From Planctomycetota bacterium (lineage in GTDB: Bacteria > Planctomycetota > JACOTG01 > JAJDCM01): 36,482 bases of DNA. Both the position numbers and the translations under genes were made by a program. The stretch spans positions 1 to 36,482 of the forward strand of contig JAJDCM010000353.1 in NCBI GenBank assembly GCA_029260825.1, in the 5' to 3' direction. Numbering within the stretch: position 1 is the stretch's first letter; each line of letters begins with the position of its first letter. The notes below the pieces were generated by a model. That model ran no database searches and had not been told where the DNA came from. It was given only the letters and a program-made list of their open reading frames with translations. Below, piece after piece: positions 1 through 6,587 of this stretch.

Positions 1-853
1 CCGGGAATTCCCACTCAACCACACACCAGAGGGGAGCTGAATGATCGTCGACATCCGGCCCCTTGGCCCGCACAGAGGTGGGATAGCTGAGATCTAGAGC
101 CCAGAAAGGAAGGTCCATGTAGTGACAAGCCATGTCGGCCAAGGTCCCTCCGCCAAAGTCCCAGAACCTTCTCCAGTTGGCAGGATGATAGGTCGGATGA
201 TAGGGGCGTCTCTCTGCGGGACCGAGCCAGAGATCGAAGTCGAGGTTCTTGGGGACGGCGGGGGTGTCAACCGGGAGCTTTGCTCCTCCCCAGTTCTTGT
301 CGCAAAAAACATGGACATAGCGAACCGGTCCAATCACCCCGGACTGAATCGCCTCAACGACTCTTCGATAGTTGGGCGTTGCGTGGATCTGGGTTCCCAT
401 CTGGGTAGCAAGCTCGGGATGGGCGAGGGCCTCTTGAGTAAGAGAGCGGGCCTCTGCGACGGTATGAGTAAGAGGCTTTTCACAGTAAACATGGTGCCCC
501 GACTTCAGGGCCTGAAGAGCCGGGCCGGCATGAGTGTGGTCGGGAGTACTGACCACCACTGCATCCAGATCAGAGCGCTCCAGAAGCTTTCGATAGTCCC
601 GGTACTTGACGGCCTTGGGAAACCGGGAACCCGCCTTGTCGAGGAAGTTCAGGTCCACATCACAGATGGCGACGATGTTCTCGGATGCCACACCAAGGAG
701 ATTTGCCTCCCCTCGATTGCCTACGCCAATCACTCCGATGTTGAGCTTTGCAAGTGGGCTTTGTTCTGCGACGACACCCCGCGGCAAGAACATGAGGCCC
801 GCTGCGGCAGCCGATGACGTTTGAAGAAAGCGTCGACGAGAAATCTGGCTCAT
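1..853 (-). CDS. Gfo/Idh/MocA-family oxidoreductase, Tat-exported (C-terminus cut by window edge)
   Basis: Reading the minus strand from the ATG at 853 gives an open frame of 284 codons running off the left edge. The N-terminus has a twin-arginine signal (SRRRFLQTSSAAAAG), so the protein is probably exported folded. A Rossmann nucleotide-binding segment follows (NIGVIGVGNRGEANLLG), then VVVSTPDHTHAGPAL and the family's catalytic EKP motif (HVYCEKPLTH). The second domain begins around residue 150 (GTQIHATPNYRRVVEAI) and includes DFGGGTLADMACHYMD. Members of this family use NAD(P) to oxidise or epimerise sugars and related polyols; Tat-exported versions are abundant in Planctomycetota. An AGGAGG ribosome site lies 6 bases before the start. 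The Nudix gene ends 37 bases upstream on the same strand, so the two may share a transcript. The substrate cannot be told from the sequence. Confidence 0.93.
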   Translation of the reverse strand, partial: MSQISRRRFLQTSSAAAAGLMFLPRGVVAEQSPLAKLNIGVIGVGNRGEANLLGVASENIVAICDVDLNFLDKAGSRFPKAVKYRDYRKLLERSDLDAVVVSTPDHTHAGPALQALKSGHHVYCEKPLTHTVAEARSLTQEALAHPELATQMGTQIHATPNYRRVVEAIQSGVIGPVRYVHVFCDKNWGGAKLPVDTPAVPKNLDFDLWLGPAERRPYHPTYHPANWRRFWDFGGGTLADMACHYMDLPFWALDLSYPTSVRAKGPDVDDHSAPLWCVVEWEFP

Positions 854-890
854 GAAAACCTCCTGACCCCGAAAGTCCATTCTTCCGCGA

Positions 891-1355
891 TCATAGCACG
901 GCCAGGAGACGGGAAAGAAACTCGATCTGCGCCGGATTCATCTTTCTTGCGGCGGTTTCGAGGTCAAAGAACTCCACCCGATCAATCTCCGGAAAATGTT
1001 GGATCCGACCCGACCGAGGGGGCCATTCGAGCTCAAAAGTATTGCTAGGAGGAGGATTTGTGACGTCTCCCGATCGCTCAAAAGCCCAGGCCAAGACGAT
1101 CTTTCCTGCCTTCTGGCGGACCTCTCCAAGAGGAATCAACTCTCCCGAGGGTTGGATGCCGGTTTCTTCTTCGAATTCCCGGATCGCCGTGCCCAATCCA
1201 TCCTCTCCCTCCTCGAGCTCCCCTTTCGGGATGGACCAGCAGCCATCATCTTTCCTGGCATAGAAAGGCCCACCTGGGTGGGCAAGGAGGACCTCAGGCC
1301 CGGTGGATGTTCTCTTGAACATCAAGCATCCTGCGCTCCTCTTCTTCGTCGCCAA
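891..1355 (-). CDS. Nudix hydrolase
   Basis: A protein of about 154 residues with a complete Nudix box (G-x5-E-x7-REFEEETGI), beginning GELEEGE. The N-terminal KRSAGCLMFKR and the HPGGPFYARKDDGCWSIPKGE stretch are typical of the small Nudix proteins that act on diadenosine polyphosphates or related nucleoside diphosphate compounds, but the substrate is not fixed by sequence. I prefer the TTG start at 1355: an AGGAG site lies 8 bases upstream, and the family normally begins right before KRSAG. A GTG at 1388 would add 11 residues but has no clear ribosome site. The gene is divergent from the CPBP protease and lies upstream of the Gfo/Idh/MocA gene on the same strand. Confidence 0.9.
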   Translation of the reverse strand: MATKKRSAGCLMFKRTSTGPEVLLAHPGGPFYARKDDGCWSIPKGELEEGEDGLGTAIREFEEETGIQPSGELIPLGEVRQKAGKIVLAWAFERSGDVTNPPPSNTFELEWPPRSGRIQHFPEIDRVEFFDLETAARKMNPAQIEFLSRLLAVL

Positions 1356-1442
1356 AGAAATCTCTCCTACCTTCTTCGGTTGATGCACCTATCGCCACGA
1401 GAGATTGTCGACTTTGGCGGACCCCAAAGGCAAGATGAAAGG

Positions 1443-2420
1443 ATGAATGGAAACGAAGAGATCTCTGCTGCGGCTCCGCCTCCTCACGGCACCTCTGGCG
1501 AACCGACTCTTCTTCCTCCTCCGCCTCCACGAGTATGGCCGAGCATGGTTCTCACTCTCGGGCTGATTCCGGCGAACGCACTTGTCGCGGGAATTCTTGT
1601 GATCGCCGCCGTCCTCTTCTCGGGAAAAAGTGATCTGCTGCAAGACAGTGAAGGCCTGGTCGAGTGGATCAGCGAGTTCATGATTACGTTGCCGGGAATT
1701 CTGATCTTCTTTCTGCCCTCCCAGATGCTGTTCCTTGGCTCAACTTTCCTCGCCGGTGCCATTTCCCCGACGCCTTTTCTGGAACGCCTTGGCCTCGTCC
1801 GATGGAAGCTACCCACATCAACCGTGGTGCTCTTGATCCTGGCCACTCCCCTTGCGCAGTTTTTCTCGGTTCTCTTCATTTCTCTTCTTGGACTGGAGCC
1901 TAGCGCCCAGCTCGAGCAGCTCACCCGGGTGTTTGTTGAAACCGAGGGTTCTGCCTTCGCGCTGACTCTTATCCTCACCACACTCGGAGCTGGATTTTCG
2001 GAAGAGCTTCTCTTTCGAGGGTATCTCCAGCGACGATTGCTCCAGGCCTGGAGTCCCTCAAAGGCCATCGCAACATCCGCCCTTCTTTTCGCCCTCATGC
2101 ATCTAGATCCAGTTCACGCCTCGGGAGTTCTCTTCCTCGGTGTCTGGTTCAGTATCGTGGCCTGGCTAACCGGATCGGTAATCCCTGCCATGATCGCTCA
2201 CGGTTTGAATAACTTGCTCGCCATTCTTGCCCTGGTGCTATCCGGGAAAGATGAAGACGATCTGGCGAGCATGGGCCCTGCGTACTTCGCCATGATCGGC
2301 CTGGGAGCAATGTTTGCTGTCCTGGCGTTTCTTTCCTTGAGGGCGCATCGACGCCGATTGACCAACCAACTCTCTTTTCAACCCAGCGAGAATGACAATG
2401 TTCAGCAAAACGAATCATGA
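1443..2420 (+). CDS. CPBP family intramembrane metalloprotease (CAAX protease-like)
   Basis: About 325 residues with a short proline-rich N-terminus (PPPPPRVW) followed by several hydrophobic helices. The C-terminal half carries the CPBP/Abi motifs: SEELLFRGYLQRRL (motif 1, Glu-Glu and Arg), LFALMHLD (motif 2 His) and AHGLNN (motif 3 His/Asn). In characterised relatives these residues form the active site of an intramembrane protease. The open frame extends upstream to 996, but that part is antisense to the Nudix gene, so I start at the ATG at 1443 (an in-frame ATG at 1383 is the alternative). The stop TGA overlaps the start of the cupin gene by 29 bases, which suggests translational coupling. 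Confidence 0.88.
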   Translation: MNGNEEISAAAPPPHGTSGEPTLLPPPPPRVWPSMVLTLGLIPANALVAGILVIAAVLFSGKSDLLQDSEGLVEWISEFMITLPGILIFFLPSQMLFLGSTFLAGAISPTPFLERLGLVRWKLPTSTVVLLILATPLAQFFSVLFISLLGLEPSAQLEQLTRVFVETEGSAFALTLILTTLGAGFSEELLFRGYLQRRLLQAWSPSKAIATSALLFALMHLDPVHASGVLFLGVWFSIVAWLTGSVIPAMIAHGLNNLLAILALVLSGKDEDDLASMGPAYFAMIGLGAMFAVLAFLSLRAHRRRLTNQLSFQPSENDNVQQNES

Positions 2421-2781
2421 CAAGGTCAACATTGACGAGAAGCTTGAATCTTTCCAGGAAACCTGGGTCCCCAAGGTGGTGGGAGAGCTGAACGGACAAC
2501 ACGTCAAGGTTGCAAAAATCCATGGTGAATACGTATGGCACCATCATGAGCATGAAGACGAACTCTTCTGGGTCGTCAAAGGAACGATGAAGATTCTTCT
2601 TCGAGATCGCGAAGTGACACTTTCCAAAGGAGAGTTCTTCGTTGTCCCACGGGGTGTCGAGCACAAGCCAGTCGCAGAGGAAGAGGCTCACATTGTCCTG
2701 TTCGAGCCGGCGTCCACGAGAAACACGGGGAACGTAGAAAACGATCTCACCATCGAGCCCGGAGACCTGGGGAAGATCTAG
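2392..2781 (+). CDS. Cupin-domain protein
   Basis: A single-domain small cupin of 129 residues. Cupin motif 1 is visible as WHHHEHEDELFWVVKG, with three His and a Glu suited to bind a metal. Motif 2 is GEFFVVPRGVEHKP, ending in the last metal-ligand His. Proteins of this form are often annotated as mannose-6-phosphate isomerase-like cupins; the substrate cannot be inferred. The start overlaps the end of the CPBP gene. An in-frame ATG two codons later (2398) is an equal candidate start. The gene converges on the minus-strand gene ending at 2790, with only 8 bases between them and no visible terminator. Confidence 0.9.
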   Translation: MTMFSKTNHDKVNIDEKLESFQETWVPKVVGELNGQHVKVAKIHGEYVWHHHEHEDELFWVVKGTMKILLRDREVTLSKGEFFVVPRGVEHKPVAEEEAHIVLFEPASTRNTGNVENDLTIEPGDLGKI

Positions 2782-2789
2782 TGGGGTGA

Positions 2790-4613
2790 CTAGTCCATCT
2801 TCCGAATTCGAGTCTGGAACTTGACCCGCTCTTGATCTGTCACCAGAAAACCCGCGATCCTCCAGGCTCCATCATCATGAGGACGCACCGACGCCTCCGC
2901 CGAATAGCGATTGATCCGGGTATGAACGTGGCCCCAATGTTCGACCGTCCCTTCGACGGTCCAGGTTCCTCTCCATCCAAAGGCTCGATCATCCGTCAAT
3001 TCCTCTGGCTTTGGCAGGATCTCTCCGTCTTCAAGCAAGACCTCCCGAACCCGGGAAACAGCACCTCCCTGTTCTTGCATCTCAAGGCCATCTCGAACCT
3101 TCAAATACAGGTCGGCAAGTAGTTCGCCACCCACGCTCTTGTCCAGCGAGTCGTAGATATCGCTCTCTTCAGAATATTCAAACGACCGGTAAACATTCGT
3201 GAGGAGGGACGAGAACACGGATCGAGCCTCTTCACCAGAAACGGAGGAGCTCGGCGAAAAGGGCGTGGACATTTCGATTCGAGCAAACGGCCACGAAAGA
3301 ACCCCCAGGCCAAGAAGCACAAGTGCACTCAGCACCCGGGTCCGGTTGCAGACACCCGAGACAAACATGCCGATCACGAGGGCCGAAAAGAGTACGAGGA
3401 AAGAAAAGCCAAGGGCCGGAAACGAGAGAACGGAGAGTGGAGGAGCCGACACGGGAATGATCTCGGGGAGTGGTTCCTTTCGGGTGTTCGTCCAGGAGAG
3501 TACCGGTTCGTTCGGTCGCAAGATGATCTGCTTTGTTTCTCTTTGCGCGAAGAGGGTTGTTCTCACGTCCCGAACACTCTCGGAAAAGAGTTCCCACGTG
3601 ATCTGCAACGAGTCAGGAATTCCCCGGGTCGGATAGCGAAGGATCAGACCCATCCTGGCAATGTGGAGGGGAACAGGCCGGGGCTCTGATCGCAAAGCAA
3701 AGTCGCGAATGTCGAGATCGAAAAAATCGAGAGTCGAGAGGACGGGCAAGACTTCTGCTCCATCGATCAGAACCGGATTCGTCCGGGCAAAGAACTGAAA
3801 GATGTCCTCCTTCGCGGCTTCCTGTTCTTCCACTTCGAGAACCGATGGCTTTTTTCGCTTTACCGGCACCCAGGTTTCCACCGTGGCCAGCGGAGCCAGA
3901 ATCTCGAAGCGAACTTCATGAGGCTCGACGTATAGAAAGGCGTAAATGGATCCATAGCTGACAATGCCAAGTCGCTCCGTCTCTTCTTTTTCGAGCTCCG
4001 ACGCAGACCGGGAATCTCCCGCGGGAGGCTCCGTGAGCCAGTCAAAATTCACTTCCGCAACAATGGTCTTTCCCACCAACCGACGCTCCTGCCGTGGCCA
4101 ACCGACCTGAGTCAGGTCGAGCTTCAGCACCGACGGAAAAAGACTCTTCTCCCCCCCAAAGGTATGGGAGAAAAAGAGGGATGCAGGGGGAAGAGCCAAC
4201 GGATACCGGATCTTGTAGAGGACCTCGCCCTCCATCGACTCCGGGAGTTTCTCCCAGCTTGCAGCACTCTTTGGAACCATATCGTAGATGTCCGGTTCAA
4301 GCCGGTTTCCATCCACATCCGTGATGATCAACTCCTCCCGGATCTTTTCCTTGTACTTCTTGGCAATGGGCCTCAAGTCGTCGCTGATGAGATCGCCATA
4401 CTCATTGGTTGGAAGCTCAAACGCGTAGTAGAACTCCTCGACCGTGGCGACAAGATTCATCTCCAGATGATCTTCATGCACCACGACATCCGCCGAAAGA
4501 ACCGCAAAAGGATGGCCGACCGCAGGCATGGAAAAAGCCATGAAGAGGGCAAGAAAGGCCATCAAGGTCCCGAAACTCGATCGAATCAACCTGATATCGG
4601 CGCGTTTTTGCAT
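2790..4613 (-). CDS. Secreted/membrane protein of unknown function
   Basis: About 607 residues. From the ATG at 4613 the protein opens with basic residues, then a hydrophobic signal (GTLMAFLALFMAFSMPAVG), followed by a secreted beta-rich region that faintly resembles the exported N-terminal part of HupE/UreJ-type proteins (GHPFAVLSADVVVHEDHLEM). Two membrane segments occur around residues 420-470 (FSFLVLFSALVIGMFVSG and VLSALVLLGLGVLSW). A C-terminal domain of about 150 residues is rich in Trp, Glu and Asp. The open frame extends to 4760, but a signal peptide beginning at 4613, with a GGAG site upstream, makes the shorter start much more likely. I do not recognise the family with certainty and assign no function. 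It is divergent from the amidase gene. Confidence 0.8.
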   Translation of the reverse strand: MQKRADIRLIRSSFGTLMAFLALFMAFSMPAVGHPFAVLSADVVVHEDHLEMNLVATVEEFYYAFELPTNEYGDLISDDLRPIAKKYKEKIREELIITDVDGNRLEPDIYDMVPKSAASWEKLPESMEGEVLYKIRYPLALPPASLFFSHTFGGEKSLFPSVLKLDLTQVGWPRQERRLVGKTIVAEVNFDWLTEPPAGDSRSASELEKEETERLGIVSYGSIYAFLYVEPHEVRFEILAPLATVETWVPVKRKKPSVLEVEEQEAAKEDIFQFFARTNPVLIDGAEVLPVLSTLDFFDLDIRDFALRSEPRPVPLHIARMGLILRYPTRGIPDSLQITWELFSESVRDVRTTLFAQRETKQIILRPNEPVLSWTNTRKEPLPEIIPVSAPPLSVLSFPALGFSFLVLFSALVIGMFVSGVCNRTRVLSALVLLGLGVLSWPFARIEMSTPFSPSSSVSGEEARSVFSSLLTNVYRSFEYSEESDIYDSLDKSVGGELLADLYLKVRDGLEMQEQGGAVSRVREVLLEDGEILPKPEELTDDRAFGWRGTWTVEGTVEHWGHVHTRINRYSAEASVRPHDDGAWRIAGFLVTDQERVKFQTRIRKMD

Positions 4614-4798
4614 TCCAGTCTTCTCACTCCGGTTGCCGTGGATTTCGATCATTATAACGAGAAACTCTTCAAGCCTCGCCACTTCGAGGTACACTGTCTC
4701 CGTGGTTGGAACCTTCTTCACGATTCTGGTTGATTCTCGAGTTTGAGAGTTTTGTGCCAAACTTATTAATGAGCCCTGAAACCCACCGGGGGCAATTG
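4614..4798. promoter_or_regulatory. Divergent intergenic region
   Basis: These 185 bases separate the minus-strand start at 4613 from the amidase start at 4799, so promoters for both genes should lie here. The stretch around 4730-4775 is AT-rich relative to its surroundings and is the likeliest place for the plus-strand promoter, but no convincing -35/-10 pair was identified. Confidence 0.4.
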
Positions 4799-5593
4799 AT
4801 GCAACGATCTTCTGTCGTCACACTTCTTCTCTGCGCGTTCTCCTTCGCATTCACCGGCTGCAACACAATGCCCTGGGAGCCCGAACCCAGACGATTGGCT
4901 CAGCAGCCGTCATCTCGATCGCTAGCGCCCCCCAAACATCGCCTGGAAGCTCCCAAACCCCAAGAGGACGCTGGTGTAGATCCGACGGCAGACCCATCAC
5001 GGGAGCTTGCCGAGAAAAAAATAGAACCGGTCTTCCTACCTCTTGCTGGCCAACACATCATCATTGATGCTGGCCACGGCGATCACGACCCAGGAACCAT
5101 GGGCAGCATTGGCGTCCCCGAGAAAGTAATCAACCTTGCCGTGGCAAAAGAGCTCGGCCGAATTCTCTCGGCGCGGGGTGCAACCGTACTACAGACCCGC
5201 ACTCGCGACACGTTTGTGGATCTCGACACACGAGCCGCTCTCGCCGATCGAAAGAAAACCGATCTCTTTCTCTCCATCCACGCCGATGCTGCGTCACGAG
5301 CCTCAGCGCGCGGAGCCACTCTGTATCTGGCGCCCCAGGCGTCCCGAACCAGCCAGTCTGTCGCAACAGCAATCGACGCAAGTTTTCGGCGAGCCGGCCT
5401 TTCATGTCGAGGGCTCCGCCAGGCAAAGTTCCGGGTTCTCGTGGGACACCAACGCCCCTCCGTACTGGTGGAATGCGGCTTCATGAGCAATCCGCAGGAA
5501 GCAAAGCTTCTCAATACCCCTTCTTATCGTACACGATTGGTGAATGCAATTGTCGAAGGTGTAGTGGAAGCAATCGGTGCGAACCCGACCTGA
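4799..5593 (+). CDS. N-acetylmuramoyl-L-alanine amidase (Amidase_3), lipoprotein
   Basis: A 264-residue zinc amidase that cleaves the bond between N-acetylmuramic acid and L-alanine in peptidoglycan. The N-terminus is a lipoprotein signal with a Cys at residue 21 (FAFTGC), then a Pro-rich linker to about residue 80. The catalytic domain shows all expected ligands: IIIDAGHGDHDPG (His93), Glu108 in PEKVINLA, LFLSIHADAA (His161), and SVLVECGFMSN (catalytic Glu225). The length and domain content fit a stand-alone Amidase_3 enzyme without a cell-wall binding repeat. The ATG at 4799 is preceded by a run of G residues that can serve as ribosome site. It probably acts in the periplasm, anchored to a membrane, in cell separation or wall turnover. 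It ends in TGA. Confidence 0.94.
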   Translation: MQRSSVVTLLLCAFSFAFTGCNTMPWEPEPRRLAQQPSSRSLAPPKHRLEAPKPQEDAGVDPTADPSRELAEKKIEPVFLPLAGQHIIIDAGHGDHDPGTMGSIGVPEKVINLAVAKELGRILSARGATVLQTRTRDTFVDLDTRAALADRKKTDLFLSIHADAASRASARGATLYLAPQASRTSQSVATAIDASFRRAGLSCRGLRQAKFRVLVGHQRPSVLVECGFMSNPQEAKLLNTPSYRTRLVNAIVEGVVEAIGANPT

Positions 5594-5618
5594 TTTCTGG
5601 CCGGAGCAACCCGAATGC

Positions 5619-6524
5619 TCAAAGCCCTCTTGCCCCTTCCGGCGTAAGAGGAATCTCACCGGAAAGAGCCCCGTCTAGAACTTCCAGAATCCTCGTTCGA
5701 TCACGGGGAAGTCGCCCGCCCAGGGGCAAGTAGTTCGACGCGTGGTTGGTTCGGAAAATGGCGTCGCTTGGGTTCGCATCTTGCACGAACTGCCGAAGCT
5801 CACGCAAGAGTTCCAGGACTGGCGGAAGCTCAAACCGCCCCCCCTCCTCAAGTTTTGCGATCGGAGTTCCAGGAATCACGGTCAGGGTCAGCAGGGAGAC
5901 AAACCGAGGGTCCATCGCCGTAGCAAGCCGCGCCGATTCCCGTCGATGCTCCTCGCTCCGTTCTATCCCACCTGCACCAAGAAGAAAGATCGCCGAAAGC
6001 TTCATCCCTGCTATGTGTGCCTTCCTGGCCCCCTCCACGTGATCGGCGAAATCGGCCCCCTTGGCGATGCGCTTCAAGGTGACATCATCCCCCGATTCCG
6101 GCCCGATATACAGGAGACTGAGACCCCACTCTCGCAGGAGTTCAAGCTCTTCCGGGCTCTTTTCCAGAAGATTCATGGCGGTGGCATACGCACTCACCCG
6201 CCGGAGTCGAGGAAATGCCTCCCGGCATTCTCGAAGAAGAATCTCCCAGGTCTCAAGAGGCAAGACCAGAGCATCCCCATCGGCGACAAACACCTTCTCC
6301 ACCTCGGTCCCGTGGAGCAACTTCGCCTGCTGGATATCTTCCAGGGTCTCCGGGAGGTCTCTTACCCGAAACGACTTATCCCGATACATATCGCAGTAGG
6401 TGCATGCATTCCACGAGCACCCGATCGTCGCCTGAAGTATGTAGGAGTACGCCTCACTCGGCGGCCGGTAGATTTTTCCTTCGTAGCGCAAGAAACCATG
6501 CTCCTGAGGTTTTGTTCCGCACAT
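5619..6524 (-). CDS. Radical SAM protein with CX4CX2C cluster motif
   Basis: About 301 residues. The iron-sulfur motif is ATIGCSWNACTYCDMYR, giving Cys36, Cys41 and Cys44 with CX4CX2C spacing rather than the common CX3CX2C. This spacing occurs in an Elp3/YgiQ-like subgroup of radical SAM proteins, whose members often have GCSxNxCxFCxMY. Other supports are LLYIGPESGDD (SAM-binding beta strand with Glu), GAGGIERSEEHRRES, and TVIPGTPIAKLEEGG near the C-terminus. The substrate is unknown. The start at 6524 is chosen for a GGAG site 10 bases upstream; an upstream in-frame start at 6566 lacks this. It lies downstream of the large FG-GAP protein on the same strand and converges with the amidase gene. 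Confidence 0.9.
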   Translation of the reverse strand: MCGTKPQEHGFLRYEGKIYRPPSEAYSYILQATIGCSWNACTYCDMYRDKSFRVRDLPETLEDIQQAKLLHGTEVEKVFVADGDALVLPLETWEILLRECREAFPRLRRVSAYATAMNLLEKSPEELELLREWGLSLLYIGPESGDDVTLKRIAKGADFADHVEGARKAHIAGMKLSAIFLLGAGGIERSEEHRRESARLATAMDPRFVSLLTLTVIPGTPIAKLEEGGRFELPPVLELLRELRQFVQDANPSDAIFRTNHASNYLPLGGRLPRDRTRILEVLDGALSGEIPLTPEGARGL

Positions 6525-6587
6525 ATTCTTTAATCTCCATCGAAAACACTCAAAAGTTATCCACACAACATCAGCATCCCCCCCCCC
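6525..6587 (-). other. Short leader with an 11-C homopolymer and a DnaA-box sequence
   Basis: Between the end of the large FG-GAP gene and the radical SAM start lie 63 bases. They contain an uninterrupted C11 run (6578-6588, a G run in the transcript; its last C is part of the stop codon of the preceding gene) and one TTATCCACA (6557-6565), which matches the DnaA-box consensus. No terminator hairpin is visible, so read-through from the upstream gene is possible. Confidence 0.5.

Noticed and set aside
122-817. Plus-strand 231-residue open frame
   Set aside because: It is the shadow of the minus-strand Gfo/Idh/MocA gene, which has a Tat signal, a Rossmann motif and the EKP motif.
996-1442. N-terminal extension of the CPBP protease
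   Set aside because: The extension is antisense to the Nudix gene, has no membrane or family character, and the family starts near the hydrophobic segment after 1443.
4164-4733. Plus-strand 189-residue open frame
   Set aside because: It lies antisense to the 2790-4613 gene and shows no domain or signal peptide.
4614-4760. N-terminal extension of the 2790-4613 gene
   Set aside because: It would place 49 charged residues before a clear signal peptide.
6557-6565. Replication origin
   Set aside because: Only one DnaA box was seen; no dnaA/dnaN gene or AT-rich unwinding region is nearby.
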